Part shown: positions 28,899 to 38,624 of the stretch, piece by piece
Numbering within the stretch: the first letter of the stretch is position 1
Layout of the letters: every line of letters starts with the position of its first letter
Source: Noviherbaspirillum galbum
GTDB taxonomy: Bacteria; Pseudomonadota; Gammaproteobacteria; Burkholderiales; Burkholderiaceae_D
Assembly: GCF_010974945.1 (NCBI RefSeq)
Contig: NZ_JAAIVB010000054.1
Location: 1-50,560 of the forward strand
Direction of reading: 5' to 3'
DNA length: 50,560 nt
The notes under the pieces: model-generated
What the model was told of the DNA's origin: nothing
The model's database searches: none
The model's input: only the letters and a program-made list of their open reading frames with translations
Position numbers and translations under genes: made by a program

Positions 28899-30116
28899 AT
28901 GCGTATCAGCACCAATGTCTTGTTTGATTCCGGCGCGGCACGGATCGGCAACCTGCAGAACAGCCTCAACCGCACCCAGCAGCAGCTGTCCTCGGGCAAG
29001 CGCATTCTCAATCCGTCCGACGACCCGGTGGCCGCGGCACAAGCCGTCAACGTCACCCAGTCGCAGGTGATCAATGACCAGCTTGCCGTCAACCGGGGAT
29101 CCGCACGAAACTCGCTCAACGTCGAGGAATCCGTGCTCGGCAACATCACCAGCCTGCTGCAGGACGTGAAGACCGCCGTCATCCAGGCGGGAAACGGCAG
29201 CCTCGACGACCAGCAGCGTGGCTTCATCGCCACCGAGCTCCAGGGCCGCCTGGACGATCTCATCGGCCTTGCGAATACCGTCGATGGCGGCGGCAACCAG
29301 CTGTTTGGCGGCTACCAGACCTCGAAGGATGCCTTCATCAAGACGGCAGCGGGCGCGGACTTCATCGGCGACGAGGGAGCACGCATGCTGCAGGTCGGCC
29401 CCGGCCGGCAGCTCGCGGTCAGCGATTCCGGCGCACGCATTTTCCTGCGCAGCAAGACGGGCAACGGCAATTTCGTCGCATCCGCCGCCAACGTATCGGG
29501 AGTCCCGTCCAATACCGGCTCCGGCGTGATCGGCACGGGAACGGTCACGAATGCGGCAGCGCTGACGGGGCATCAATACAGCATCACCTTCACCAGCGCC
29601 ACTACCTTCGACATCCAGGACGTCAGTGCCGGAACGACGGTATCGTCGGGCAATGCGTATGCAAGCGGGCAGTCGATCACTTTCGACGGCATGCAGATCA
29701 GCATCGAGGGCAGCCCGGCGACCAATGATGCATTCACGATCAAGCCTTCTTCGAGCGCCAGCATATTTGGCACGATGTCCGACCTCGTCAACCTGTTGAA
29801 GAAGCCGGTGGCAACGCCCGCCGATGGGGCCAACCTGAGGAACGGCCTGCGCTCTGCGCAGAACATCGTGGATAACACGCTTGACAACGTGATGACTGTG
29901 CGCGCCGATGTCGGTTCGCGCCTCAAGGAACTGGACTCGCTGGACGCGCAGGGTGATGACCGCAAGGCGCAGTACGCGGAAAGCCTGCAGAACCTGCAGG
30001 AACTCGACTACACCGATGCCGTCACGCGCTTGTCCAAGGAAAAGATCATGCTGGAGGCAGTGCAGCAGTCCTTTGCGCAAACGTCTGGCCTGTCACTCTT
30101 CAATTACCTGAAATAA
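28899..30116 (+). CDS. flgL: Hook-associated protein 3, FlgL
   Basis: FlgL is the second junction protein between hook and flagellin filament. The 405-residue product starts MRISTNVLFDSGAARIGNLQNSLNRTQQQLSSGKRILNPSDDPVAAAQAV, a flagellin-like N-domain. It ends EKIMLEAVQQSFAQTSGLSLFNYLK. It is longer than the roughly 310-residue enteric form because of a middle beta module (bases about 29571-29757: ITFTSATTFDIQD, then ISIEGSPATNDAFTI) related to one in FlgK. A terminator follows. Confidence 0.96.
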   Translation: MRISTNVLFDSGAARIGNLQNSLNRTQQQLSSGKRILNPSDDPVAAAQAVNVTQSQVINDQLAVNRGSARNSLNVEESVLGNITSLLQDVKTAVIQAGNGSLDDQQRGFIATELQGRLDDLIGLANTVDGGGNQLFGGYQTSKDAFIKTAAGADFIGDEGARMLQVGPGRQLAVSDSGARIFLRSKTGNGNFVASAANVSGVPSNTGSGVIGTGTVTNAAALTGHQYSITFTSATTFDIQDVSAGTTVSSGNAYASGQSITFDGMQISIEGSPATNDAFTIKPSSSASIFGTMSDLVNLLKKPVATPADGANLRNGLRSAQNIVDNTLDNVMTVRADVGSRLKELDSLDAQGDDRKAQYAESLQNLQELDYTDAVTRLSKEKIMLEAVQQSFAQTSGLSLFNYLK

Positions 30117-30163
30117 CGCTCCGGCGCCGCATCGATCCGGCGCCGTCGCATCTGGATGTCCCC

Positions 30164-30196
30164 ACGGGTTGGCCAGCAATGGCCGCCCGTTTTTTT
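30164..30196 (+). terminator. Rho-independent terminator after flgL
   Basis: ACGGG pairs with CCCGT, and after a small internal loop GGCCA pairs with TGGCC around GCAA. Seven T residues follow. It ends at the fliR stop codon, so flgL and the convergent fliR are closely packed. Just before it, CCGGCGCCG occurs twice as a direct repeat (30121-30129, 30137-30145). Confidence 0.88.
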
Positions 30197-30995
30197 AGCG
30201 CGGCGCAATGTTGTTCTTGAGCGGGGCGGTGAGCTGCCGGCTGGCATCGATGCCAGCTTCGAACAGGCGGGCCAGAGGCGTCGACAGATAAGGCATGCTG
30301 AGCGCGAGCACGATGAAGCCCGCTCCGAGCGTCACCGGGAAGCCGATGCCGAACAGGTTGAGCTGCGGCGCGGCGCGCGTCAGGATGCCAAGCGCGGTAT
30401 TCGACACCAGCAGCACCGCGATCAGCGGCAAGGCAAGCTGGGCACCGGCGCTGAAGATCAGGCCGCTCCAGACCGCGATCTGACGGAAGCCGCCGCCGCC
30501 GACGGGAACGGCGGAGATCGGCAGGGAGACGAAGCTGTCCGACAGGACGGACAGCATCAGCAGATGCATGTTGGTCGCGACGAACAGCATCAGGGTGACG
30601 AGCGCCAGGAACTGGCTGATGGCGGATGAACGGCCGCGCGTCTGCGGATCAAAGAAGGTGGCGAAGCCGAATCCCATGGTCAGGCCGATCACCTCGCCGG
30701 CAAATTCGGTCGCGGCAAAGACGATCCGCATGGCAAACCCCATCGCCAGTCCGATCACGAGCTCCTGCATCACGATGAGCAAGCCAGCGAGGGACATCGG
30801 GTCGGCGGCCGGCAGGGCGGGAACGCCGGGAGCGACGGTCAGCGCCAGCAAGGCACCCAGCACCACCTTGACCCGGATGGGCACGCTGAGGTTGCCGAAC
30901 AGCGGCGCGGTGGCGATCAGGCCGAGGATCCTGGTCAGGGGCCACAAGAACGCCGCAATCCAGGTTTGCAGTTCGGCACTGGTCAGCGTGATCAT
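30195..30995 (-). CDS. fliR: Flagellar export gate protein FliR
   Basis: FliR is an inner-membrane export-gate subunit of the FliPQR complex. The 266-residue product has about six hydrophobic segments and the family features ILGLIATAPLFGNLSVPIRVKVVLGALLALTVAPG and GFGFATFFDPQTRGRSSAISQFLALVTLMLF. It is the last gene of fliL-M-N-O-P-Q-R, 24 bases after fliQ. Its stop overlaps the T-tract of the flgL terminator. Confidence 0.95.
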   Translation of the reverse strand: MITLTSAELQTWIAAFLWPLTRILGLIATAPLFGNLSVPIRVKVVLGALLALTVAPGVPALPAADPMSLAGLLIVMQELVIGLAMGFAMRIVFAATEFAGEVIGLTMGFGFATFFDPQTRGRSSAISQFLALVTLMLFVATNMHLLMLSVLSDSFVSLPISAVPVGGGGFRQIAVWSGLIFSAGAQLALPLIAVLLVSNTALGILTRAAPQLNLFGIGFPVTLGAGFIVLALSMPYLSTPLARLFEAGIDASRQLTAPLKNNIAPR

Positions 30996-31019
30996 GGCAA
31001 GGCGGGTTTTACGGCGGGG

Positions 31020-31289
31020 TCATCCCACCATGGAAGGGATGCTGCCGAACAGCTCGCGCATGTAATCGGTCATGACGGAAAGCATCCACGGACCGGCGAT
31101 CAGAAGGGCAATGAAGATCCCGACCAGCTTGGGGATGAAGGAAAGCGTCGCTTCATTAATCTGCGTCGCCGCCTGGAAGATGCTGACGACGAGGCCGACC
31201 ACCAGGGCAACTAGCAGCAGCGGGGCGGAAATCATCAGGGTGATTTCCATTGCATGGCGGCCGATGTTCATTACGCTTTCCGGCGTCAT
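31020..31289 (-). CDS. fliQ: Flagellar export gate protein FliQ
   Basis: FliQ is a small export-gate subunit. The 89-residue product has two transmembrane helices (about 16-42 and 50-72) and the typical TPESVMNIGRHAMEITLMISAPLLLVALVVGLVVSIFQAATQINEATLSFIPK sequence. The length is exactly that of the enteric protein. It starts 18 bases after fliP. Confidence 0.96.
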   Translation of the reverse strand: MTPESVMNIGRHAMEITLMISAPLLLVALVVGLVVSIFQAATQINEATLSFIPKLVGIFIALLIAGPWMLSVMTDYMRELFGSIPSMVG

Positions 31290-31307
31290 TTTATTTTTGT
31301 CCTCGAC

Positions 31308-32054
31308 TTAGTAGAAACTCTGGGCCAGCGAACCGATGAGCAGTTGCCAGCCGTCGACCAGCACGAACAGCATCAGCTTGAACGGCAAGGAAACGATGGC
31401 GGGCGACATCATCATCATGCCCATCGACATCAGCACGCTCGCAACCACCATGTCGATGATCAGGAAGGGAATGAAGATGGCGAAGCTGATCTGGAACGCC
31501 GTCTTCAGCTCGCTGGTGATGAATGCCGGGATGAGAACCCGCAGCGGAACATCCTCCGGCCCCTGCAGCTGCGGGCCGTTCGACAGCTTGACATAGAGCG
31601 CAAGGTCCGACTGGCGCGTCTGCTTGAGCATGAAACCCTTGAGCGGCGCCACGCCGCGGTCGAGCGCCTGCTGCATGGTGATCTTGTTGTCGGACAAAGG
31701 CTGGTAGGCGTCGGTGTAGATCTTGTCGAATACCGGTCCCATCACGAACAGCGTCAGGAAGAGCGCGAGCCCGACCAGGACCTGGTTGGGCGGCGCGGTC
31801 TGCGTTCCGAGCGCCTGCCGCAGCAGCGAAAGCACGATGATGATGCGGGTGAAGCTGGTCATCATCATGAGCGCCGCCGGCAGGAATGACAGCGCCGTCA
31901 GCAGCAGCAGGGTCTGGATGCTGAGGGTATAAGTCTGGCCGTTGCCGCTCGGCGTGCTCGTGAATGCGGGAAGGCCGGCTTGCTGGGCAAATGCCATCAA
32001 TGGCATGCAGGTGAAGACCAGCGCGATGACACCGGCAATGCGATTACTTTTCAT
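31308..32054 (-). CDS. fliP: Flagellar export gate protein FliP
   Basis: FliP forms the core pore of the export gate with FliQ and FliR. The 248-residue product has a cleavable signal peptide (cleavage after MAFA, about residue 23) and then the conserved [46 protein letters not shown]. It ends with the hydrophobic [42 protein letters not shown]. Its start overlaps the fliO end by 11 bases. Confidence 0.97.
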   Translation of the reverse strand: MKSNRIAGVIALVFTCMPLMAFAQQAGLPAFTSTPSGNGQTYTLSIQTLLLLTALSFLPAALMMMTSFTRIIIVLSLLRQALGTQTAPPNQVLVGLALFLTLFVMGPVFDKIYTDAYQPLSDNKITMQQALDRGVAPLKGFMLKQTRQSDLALYVKLSNGPQLQGPEDVPLRVLIPAFITSELKTAFQISFAIFIPFLIIDMVVASVLMSMGMMMMSPAIVSLPFKLMLFVLVDGWQLLIGSLAQSFY

Positions 32055-32475
32055 TGCGCTTTTCGATGGACTGCTTGAGCCAGGCGGCGAAATTGGCCGG
32101 CGTGGCTGGTGCGGAAGTGTTATCCGGAAGTTGCTGGCGCGGCATGGTGGACAAGGCGTTCACGCGTCCGGGCGCCACGCCGACGACGATCCATTGGTCC
32201 GCGACTTCGACGACCAGCACCCGTTCGCGGTTTCCCACGCTGACGCCGCCGACGATCTTCGCGACGCTGCCGGCGGCGGCATTGCCGACGCCGATGCGCT
32301 TGAGGAGCCATGCCGCCCCCGCCATCAGGCCCAGCACGACCAGCAAGCCCAAGGTTACCTGGGCCATGCCGCCGACGGGACTGGATGCCGGTGCGTCGGC
32401 GCACCATGCGGGCAAGGGCGCCAGCATAATGCAGGAAACCAGTGCAACGGACCTCGAATGCGAAACGCGGATCAT
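32044..32475 (-). CDS. fliO: Flagellar export accessory protein FliO
   Basis: FliO assists assembly of the FliP ring. The 143-residue product has an N-terminal signal-like segment ([20 protein letters not shown]), a TM helix ([23 protein letters not shown], about 40-62) and a small cytoplasmic domain with [23 protein letters not shown]. Sequence conservation in this family is low, but the position between fliN and fliP is decisive. It overlaps fliN by 4 bases and fliP by 11. Confidence 0.92.
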   Translation of the reverse strand: MIRVSHSRSVALVSCIMLAPLPAWCADAPASSPVGGMAQVTLGLLVVLGLMAGAAWLLKRIGVGNAAAGSVAKIVGGVSVGNRERVLVVEVADQWIVVGVAPGRVNALSTMPRQQLPDNTSAPATPANFAAWLKQSIEKRNEK

Positions 32476-32888
32476 TTGTTCAGTTTTCGGATGCGCTCGG
32501 ACGGCGTGATGATGTCGGTTAAGCGGATGCCGAACTTGTCGTTCACGACGACCACCTCGCCCTGGGCGATCAGGCAGCCGTTGACCAGCACGTCCATGGG
32601 CTCGCCGGCGAGGCCGTCAAGTTCGACCACCGAGCCCTGCGCCAGTTGAAGCAGGTTCTTGATGGCGATCTTGGTGCGTCCGAGTTCCACCGTCAGCTGG
32701 ACGGGAATGTCGAGGATGAAGTCGATGTCGTTGTGGGTGCCGGTCTTGACCGCGCCCGCGCCGAAATCCTGGAACATCGCGGCGGCCGGCGCCTGCTTCG
32801 CGGCAGCTGCCGCTTCCGCCTGGGCCTGCTCGGCGATCGCCGCGCCCCAGTCGTCATCGGTGATCTGGTTGTCGTTTTCGTCAGCCAT
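32472..32888 (-). CDS. fliN: C-ring switch protein FliN
   Basis: FliN forms the base of the C-ring, binds FliH and takes part in switching. The 138-residue protein has an acidic, Ala-rich N-terminal extension of about 50 residues and a SpoA domain (DIPVQLTVELGRTKIAIKNLLQLAQGSVVELDGLAGEPMDVLVNGCLIAQGEVVVV). It starts 8 bases inside fliM and ends 4 bases inside fliO. Confidence 0.96.
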   Translation of the reverse strand: MADENDNQITDDDWGAAIAEQAQAEAAAAAKQAPAAAMFQDFGAGAVKTGTHNDIDFILDIPVQLTVELGRTKIAIKNLLQLAQGSVVELDGLAGEPMDVLVNGCLIAQGEVVVVNDKFGIRLTDIITPSERIRKLNK

Positions 32889-33888
32889 TGTCTTCTCCTT
32901 GCATCAACTCATGCTCATGCGTGCTGTAGGTCAGCAGCTTTTCGACGCGCAAGGCGTACTGGCTGTTGAACCTGCCATAGCTGCATTCCATCACCGGCAC
33001 GCCATCCACCTTGCCATGCACGAACTCCGGCACCTGGATGGGAATGACGTCTCCGACTTTCATGTTCAGTACTTCGCCAAGCGTCAGCGTGGCGGTGCCG
33101 AGATCGGCAACGACCTGCACTTCGGCAGTCTGGATCTGCTGGGTCATCAGGCGGACCCAGCGCTTGTCCATTTCAAGCGTCTCGCCTTGCAGGCTCGAGG
33201 TCAGGATGTCGCGGATCGGCTCGATCATCGAGTAGGGCGTGCAGAAATGCATCTCCCCGCTGACCGGCCCCAGTTCCACCGTGAACGTGGTGGCAACGAC
33301 GACCTCGTTGGGCGTGGCGATGTTGGCGAACTGGGTGTTCATTTCCGAGCGCACGTATTCGAATTCGATCGGATAGACCGGCTCCCACGACTTCGCGTAG
33401 GTCTCGAACACGATGCCCAGGATCCGCTGGATGATCCGTTGCTCGGTCTGGGTGAAGTCGCGTCCTTCGACGCGCGTATGGAAGCGCCCGTCGCCACCAA
33501 ACAGATTGTCCACCAGCAGGAAGACCAGGTTGGGGTCGAACACGATCAGCGCTGTGCCGCGCAGGGGCTTCATGTGCACCAGGTTAAGGTTCGTCGGCAC
33601 CACCAGGTTGCGGATGAACTCGCTGTACTTGTGCACGCGCACCGGGCCGATGGACACTTCGGCGCTGCGGTGAAGGAAATTGAACAGGCCGATACGCAGC
33701 AGGCGGGCGAAGCGCTCGTTGATGATCTCGAGCGTCGGCATCCGTCCGCGGACGATGCGTTCCTGTGTCGCCAGGTTGTAGGGGCGTATGCCCGATTCGT
33801 CCTCGGGCGCATTATTCTCGTCCTGGTCGCCGGTAACGCCCTTTAGCAGGGCATCTACCTCTTCCTGGGAAAGAAAATTATCGGCCAT
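32881..33888 (-). CDS. fliM: C-ring switch protein FliM
   Basis: FliM is the CheY-P receptor of the C-ring. The 335-residue product begins MADNFLSQEEVDALLKGV, in which LSQEEVDALL (6-15) is the conserved CheY-P docking helix. The CheC-like middle domain (about 50-230) and the C-terminal SpoA domain follow, with LNMKVGDVIPIQVPE. Its partner cheY is at 7373-7771. It follows fliL by 37 bases. Confidence 0.97.
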   Translation of the reverse strand: MADNFLSQEEVDALLKGVTGDQDENNAPEDESGIRPYNLATQERIVRGRMPTLEIINERFARLLRIGLFNFLHRSAEVSIGPVRVHKYSEFIRNLVVPTNLNLVHMKPLRGTALIVFDPNLVFLLVDNLFGGDGRFHTRVEGRDFTQTEQRIIQRILGIVFETYAKSWEPVYPIEFEYVRSEMNTQFANIATPNEVVVATTFTVELGPVSGEMHFCTPYSMIEPIRDILTSSLQGETLEMDKRWVRLMTQQIQTAEVQVVADLGTATLTLGEVLNMKVGDVIPIQVPEFVHGKVDGVPVMECSYGRFNSQYALRVEKLLTYSTHEHELMQGEDNG

Positions 33889-33925
33889 GGTCTGGTGCGG
33901 CTGCTATGAGTGGTTCAACGACTAC

Positions 33926-34477
33926 TTATTGGATGACGAAGGACGTGAAGAACACGCCGCTGACGTCCTGCGACTCGCCGTCCTGTACGAAAGGCTGGTT
34001 CACGGCCGCCATGATTTCATCGGCGAGCTTCTTCTTGCCGTCGGGCGTCGACAGCTCGGATGCCTTCTTGCTGGACAGGAGCATCAGCAGGCGGCTTCGC
34101 ACGAGCGGCTGGTATTGCTTGATCATGTCCACCTGCGGCTGGTCAGGCAGCTGCAGCGTGAAGGCAATCTGCAGGAACTGCTCCCCCACCTCTGGCTGGA
34201 GGTTGACGGTGAACTGTTCCATCGCGAGGAAGACCGGCGCCTTGCCGGCATCGGCCTTCTTCTTTTTCTTGGTTTTCTTGGCCGGTCCTTCGTCGCCTTC
34301 ATGGCCATCATGCGCTTCGCCGCCCGAGCCCTTCAGGAAGATCCATGCGCCCGCGCCGCCGCCGCCCAGCACGAGCAAGGCAGCCAGCGCGATGATGATC
34401 AGCTTCTTCTTGGATTTCTTCGGTTGCGCCGCGCCTTCTTCGATGGGCACGACCTTGGGGGCTGCTTTTGTAGCCAT
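33926..34477 (-). CDS. fliL: Stator-associated basal body protein FliL
   Basis: FliL is a single-pass inner-membrane protein around the rotor that supports stator function. The 183-residue product has a Lys-rich cytoplasmic start, a TM at about 27-47 (LIIIALAALLVLGGGGAGAWIFL), a charged linker (GHEGDEGPAKKTKKKKK) and the FliL periplasmic domain (MEQFTVNLQPEVGEQFLQIAFTLQL). It is the first gene of the fliL-R block. The 193-base gap to the fliK stop must hold its promoter. Confidence 0.94.
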   Translation of the reverse strand: MATKAAPKVVPIEEGAAQPKKSKKKLIIIALAALLVLGGGGAGAWIFLKGSGGEAHDGHEGDEGPAKKTKKKKKADAGKAPVFLAMEQFTVNLQPEVGEQFLQIAFTLQLPDQPQVDMIKQYQPLVRSRLLMLLSSKKASELSTPDGKKKLADEIMAAVNQPFVQDGESQDVSGVFFTSFVIQ

Positions 34478-34670
34478 GTTCTTTCCTCTCCTGCACTTTC
34501 CGGGTGAGCCTGACCGCTCCCTGTTATCGACCGCTGGCGGGGCAACTCACGCGCATGCTGTTCCCGGCTTGCTGATTATGGGGGTTGCCTGTCGTCAGCA
34601 TGCGGCGAAAACAGCCCGGAAGTCAATGCATATCGGCGCTTGCCTTCGGCGCGGTTTTCCTTTCGCGGAA

Positions 34671-36059
34671 TCAGGCAAAGGTATCGACCATCCCCCGGCC
34701 GGAAGACCCGGCGACCGTGCGGCTTGCGCGCGCAACCGGATCGGCGCGGACCGCGTCGGCTTGCGCGCGATGCAAGGATCCGCCCGCCGTCGCCTGCCTG
34801 CCCGGATCTCCCTGGGCCTGTTGCTGCTGCTGCGGATTGCCGCTGCTGACGGTTGCCTGTCCAAGCTGGATGCCGGCGTCTCCCAGCATGTCGCGCAGCT
34901 TGGGCAGCGCGGCTTCCAGCGCCTGCCTGACTTCAGGCTGGGCCGCGGTGAACGTGGCGTTCGCCTGGGAATTGGACACGCTCAGCACGACCTGCAGCGG
35001 CCCGAGGTCAGGCGGATTGAGCGTTAGGGAAGCGGATTGCTCCTGGCCGGCGACCATCCAGGTGATCTTTTGCCCGAGTGCCTGGTCCCAGGCCGGCGTA
35101 CCCACGCGGGCGGTCAGGGTATCGGCCCGCGCGGCCACGGTAGCGATCGCCTGCAGGGCAGGGGCTTGCTGCGTCTGTTGCAGTTGCTGCGCCAAGCCTT
35201 GAGGCGCGGCGACGTTTTCCTGGCGGGCAAGCGGAAGTTCGCGGTCTTCCTTTGCAGTCGCTTGCGCCAGCTTGCCGGCCTGAAGCGCCGAATCGAAAGG
35301 CTTTTGCGGCGTAGCCGATTCTCCCGTTGCGGCGGTTTGGGATTGCGGTGCCTCGGCGCCCGCATCTGCGGGCTTGATGGATTTGAGGGCCTCCCTGGCA
35401 TCCGGATTGACGTCAAGCCTGGCCGAAGAGGCGCGTGCGTTTGCGGCGCCGGCATCGACGGCCTTGGCTGCCGGCTGGGCGGTTGCCAGGGCAGGTATGC
35501 TTGCGGCGGACTGGGAGGTCGCCAGCGGCGCTGCCGGGCGAACATCCGCCTTTGCCAGGCGGAGGGCTGATTCCGCATCGACGCGCGCGGCATCAGGACG
35601 GTCCGGCGTCGAGGCCAGTTGCTGCCCGCCCTGGATGGCAAGGGCGGTTCCGGCGGCCGTGGCGTCCTGAGCGCTCGCATCGGCCGGTTGCTGCGAGTCG
35701 GCCTTGGCCTTGTCTAGCGCCGCGACCGTGCCGGCGGCGGAAGCGACAAGTGCCAGCATGTCCGTCGTTGCCGTGGCAGCGGCGGAGTCCGCATTGCCGG
35801 CATTCTCGCCTTCATCCTTGGCGGGGTCGTCGGACTTGTTCTTTGCCGCCACCGCCTTGTCATTTCCGGAGGCGCGCTGGGCCGGGGAAGGGTCTTTCGG
35901 CGCGTCTTTCACGCTCGGCGCGCGGTCGGCCATTTCGCGGGACAGCACCTGGTTGAAGGGCTGGGCGGGCGTTTCCGGTTCGGCGGCGCGCGGGGACGGA
36001 GAAGGCGCCGGGCGGTTCGCGAGAAGCGGATTGACGAGATTGGCGTTGTTGGTCTGCAT
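34671..36059 (-). CDS. fliK: Hook-length control protein FliK
   Basis: FliK measures hook length and triggers the FlhB specificity switch. From ATG 36059 the product is 462 residues. The long N-terminal region is Ala/Gln/Asp-rich and low in complexity. The C-terminal switch domain is well conserved: ALGQKITWMVAGQEQSASLTLNPPDLGPLQVVLSVSNSQANATFTAAQPEVRQALEAALPKLRDMLGDAGIQLGQATV. A GTG seven codons earlier is an alternative. It ends the fliF-K cluster, 23 bases after fliJ. A second, distinct FliK-like gene is at 43006-44163. Confidence 0.93.
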   Translation of the reverse strand: MQTNNANLVNPLLANRPAPSPSPRAAEPETPAQPFNQVLSREMADRAPSVKDAPKDPSPAQRASGNDKAVAAKNKSDDPAKDEGENAGNADSAAATATTDMLALVASAAGTVAALDKAKADSQQPADASAQDATAAGTALAIQGGQQLASTPDRPDAARVDAESALRLAKADVRPAAPLATSQSAASIPALATAQPAAKAVDAGAANARASSARLDVNPDAREALKSIKPADAGAEAPQSQTAATGESATPQKPFDSALQAGKLAQATAKEDRELPLARQENVAAPQGLAQQLQQTQQAPALQAIATVAARADTLTARVGTPAWDQALGQKITWMVAGQEQSASLTLNPPDLGPLQVVLSVSNSQANATFTAAQPEVRQALEAALPKLRDMLGDAGIQLGQATVSSGNPQQQQQAQGDPGRQATAGGSLHRAQADAVRADPVARASRTVAGSSGRGMVDTFA

Positions 36060-36082
36060 GATCGATGCGGCCCTTTGCACTG

Positions 36083-36523
36083 TTACCGTTTTTGATTCGC
36101 CAGCCGGGTGGCGTATTCATCCATCAATTTCTGTTCGCGCTTGTTTTCCTTGCGCTGCTGTTCTTTCGCCGCGCGCGTCGACAAGGTTTCGAAGGACATG
36201 CGCTTGCGTTCGCTGACTTGCCAGGCATGCCGCTCGTTGTCCTTGCGGCGCCGCGCATCCTCGACGATCTTTTGCTGCCCGCCGATAGCGGCGTCGAGCT
36301 TGTCGAGGAAGAGCTGGAAATTCCGATAGCCCGTCATGCTCAGGCCGTTTGCCATGCCGGCCTGGAAGCGCGAGTAATAGTCCTCGCGGTATTGCAGGAG
36401 CATTTGCAGTTTCTGTTCCGCGTCCTCGGTTGCCTTGACCGCGCGCCCGAGGCGCCTTGCGGCTTCATCACTCTGGTTCGTTGCCAGTTCGATAAGGGTG
36501 TCGAGAGCGGAAGGAATGGCCAT
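36083..36523 (-). CDS. fliJ: Flagellar export chaperone/ATPase stalk protein FliJ
   Basis: FliJ is a coiled-coil stalk in the FliI hexamer and an escort for export chaperones. The 146-residue product is almost entirely helical and charged (SDEAARRLGRAVKATEDAEQKLQMLLQYREDYYSRF), as the family expects. It lies 29 bases after fliI and before fliK. Primary sequence is weakly conserved in this family, so the call leans on length, coiled coil and order. Confidence 0.93.
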   Translation of the reverse strand: MAIPSALDTLIELATNQSDEAARRLGRAVKATEDAEQKLQMLLQYREDYYSRFQAGMANGLSMTGYRNFQLFLDKLDAAIGGQQKIVEDARRRKDNERHAWQVSERKRMSFETLSTRAAKEQQRKENKREQKLMDEYATRLANQKR

Positions 36524-36552
36524 GATTCATTATAGGTGGCCGTCCGGAAAGC

Positions 36553-37968
36553 CTATGCGTCGAATAAGCCGGCAAGTTGCCCTAAGCTCTCCGCAATGCC
36601 CGACCGTTCCTGGATGCCCTGCTGCAGGAAGGATTCGATGCGTGGGATGAGGGCGATCGCCTGGTCGAGCACCGGGTCGGAGCCGGCACTGTAGGCGCCC
36701 ACGCTGATGAGGTCACGATTGCGTTGATAGCGTGAATATAGCTGCTTCAGGCGGCGCGCCAGCTGCTGGTGCTCGGGTCCGGTGATGTTGTGCATTGCCC
36801 GGCTGATCGATTGCTCGATGTCTATCGCCGGATAGTGGCCGGCTTCGGCCAGGGCGCGGTCGAGCACGACATGGCCATCCAGGATGGCACGGGCGGAATC
36901 AGCGATCGGGTCCTGCTGGTCATCGCCCTCGGTAAGAACGGTGTAGAAGGCCGTGATCGATCCGCCACCCGGGCGTCCGTTGCCGGCGCGTTCGACCAGC
37001 GTCGGCAGCTTGGCGAAGACCGAAGGCGGATATCCCTTGGTTGCCGGGGGCTCGCCGATCGCGAGCGCGATTTCGCGCTGGGCCATGGCGTAGCGGGTGA
37101 GCGAGTCCATGATCAGCAGCACGTTCTTGCCCTGGTCGCGGAAGTATTCGGCGATGGTGTGCGTGTAGGCCGCTCCCTGCAGCCGCATCAGGGGCGGCGT
37201 GTCCGCTGGGGCGGCAACGACGACCGAGCGGGCAAGTCCCTCGGCGCCGAGGATCTGTTCGATGAATTCCTTCACCTCCCGTCCCCGTTCGCCGATCAGG
37301 CCGACCACGATCACGTCGGCGCTGGTGTACCGCGCCATCATTCCCAGCAGGACGCTCTTGCCCACGCCCGAGCCGGCGAACAGGCCCATGCGCTGGCCGC
37401 GGCCGACCGTCAGCATGCTGTTGATGGCCCGCACGCCGACATCCATCATGTCGGCGATGGGTTCGCGCGCAAGCGGATTCGCCGCGCGCACGTGCAGTGG
37501 GGCCGATTGGCTTGCGTGCAGGGGGCCGAGGTTGTCCAGCGGCCGTCCCGCGCCATCGAGGACGCGCCCGAGCAATTCGTCGCCCACGGGCAGGTGTCGT
37601 CCGCGGTCGCTCGGACGACGGCGCGGATGCGCCACCTTGCCGGGCTTGGGAAGGGAATGCACGACCTCGACCGGAAAGACGCGCGTTCCGGGAACGATGC
37701 CTTCCACGTCGCTCTGCGGCATCAGCAACAGCTTGTCATCGGAAAAGCCGACGACTTCCGCTTCGATCCGGGCGCCGTTCGGCAGGGGAATGGTGCAGGC
37801 GCTGCCGACGGCGAGCCTGAGTCCCACGGCTTCCATCACCAGCCCGGCGACGCGCGTGACGCGTCCGGACACCTGCATGGGTTCGACGATCGTCGCGAGG
37901 GAACGGCAATCTTGCAGGAATGACTGCCAGCGTTCCAGCGAGGAGGGCGAGGCAGCCATGCCGGTCAT
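36553..37968 (-). CDS. fliI: Flagellar export ATPase FliI
   Basis: FliI powers unfolding and delivery of export substrates. From ATG 37968, which overlaps the fliH stop as ATGA, it has 471 residues. The F1-beta-like core has the Walker [10 protein letters not shown] with Lys204, [15 protein letters not shown], and Walker [21 protein letters not shown]. The C-terminal LSRAMHNI-like region and [17 protein letters not shown] match the family. The frame continues upstream to 38016, but that start lies within fliH and removes no conserved part when dropped. Confidence 0.96.
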   Translation of the reverse strand: MTGMAASPSSLERWQSFLQDCRSLATIVEPMQVSGRVTRVAGLVMEAVGLRLAVGSACTIPLPNGARIEAEVVGFSDDKLLLMPQSDVEGIVPGTRVFPVEVVHSLPKPGKVAHPRRRPSDRGRHLPVGDELLGRVLDGAGRPLDNLGPLHASQSAPLHVRAANPLAREPIADMMDVGVRAINSMLTVGRGQRMGLFAGSGVGKSVLLGMMARYTSADVIVVGLIGERGREVKEFIEQILGAEGLARSVVVAAPADTPPLMRLQGAAYTHTIAEYFRDQGKNVLLIMDSLTRYAMAQREIALAIGEPPATKGYPPSVFAKLPTLVERAGNGRPGGGSITAFYTVLTEGDDQQDPIADSARAILDGHVVLDRALAEAGHYPAIDIEQSISRAMHNITGPEHQQLARRLKQLYSRYQRNRDLISVGAYSAGSDPVLDQAIALIPRIESFLQQGIQERSGIAESLGQLAGLFDA

Positions 37969-38624
37969 TCGAGCCAGCCGGATTGCCTGCCGAACGAGTC
38001 GGCGAGGCGTTGCCACCGGGTCGACAGGGCGGCATCGATCTGGTTGCTGGCGGTTTCGACGCGGCAGCCGCCGCGTTCCATCGCCACGTCTTCCGCGATG
38101 CGCCAGCCGCCTTTTTCGACTTCGTCGGCAATGTGCGCGCGCACGATGTGGGCGTCGTCGGGATGTAGTACGAGCAGGGCAGGGGGCTGAAGGCTAGGCA
38201 GGTAGCGGATCGCTTCGCTGACGATGGGGAGAACCAGTTCCGGCCTGACCTTGAGCGCGGTCTTCAGCATGGCCTTGGCCAGGTCCAGCGACAGGTTCAG
38301 CATGTCTTCGGCGACGCGTTCATTCGCGCGGCCGACCTCGTCCTGGAATTGCGCGACGATCAGCTTCAGCATCGCCGACTCCTGCGCGCCCTCGGCGCGG
38401 CCCGCTTCCGTGCCTTCGCCATGGCCGTCTTCGTAGCCGGTGGTGTAGCCGGCGGCATACCCTTGCTGCCGCGCTTCCTCGCGCAGCGCCGCCAGTTCTT
38501 CCTCCTGCCGGCGCAGTTCTTCGGCGCTCTGCTTGGGCTGGGCGTTCTGGTCTTCCTTGCTGAAGGACGCGAGCTCCCAGCGCTGGTAGGCGGAAAGCTG
38601 TTCCTTCGGAATGATTCTAGACAT
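37965..38624 (-). CDS. fliH: Flagellar assembly protein FliH (FliI regulator)
   Basis: FliH binds and restrains FliI and links it to FliN at the C-ring. The 219-residue product starts [21 protein letters not shown], has a charged central helix with [45 protein letters not shown] (GxxxG-type repeats typical of FliH), and ends in a globular domain. It overlaps fliG by 8 bases and fliI by 4. Confidence 0.95.
   Translation of the reverse strand: MSRIIPKEQLSAYQRWELASFSKEDQNAQPKQSAEELRRQEEELAALREEARQQGYAAGYTTGYEDGHGEGTEAGRAEGAQESAMLKLIVAQFQDEVGRANERVAEDMLNLSLDLAKAMLKTALKVRPELVLPIVSEAIRYLPSLQPPALLVLHPDDAHIVRAHIADEVEKGGWRIAEDVAMERGGCRVETASNQIDAALSTRWQRLADSFGRQSGWLE

Noticed and set aside
34524-34550. 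GTCGATAA on the minus strand upstream of fliL as a sigma-28 -10
   Set aside because: The -10 matches 7/8 but the element at the correct spacing (GTGAGTTG) matches only 4/8, and fliL-R is usually an earlier class.
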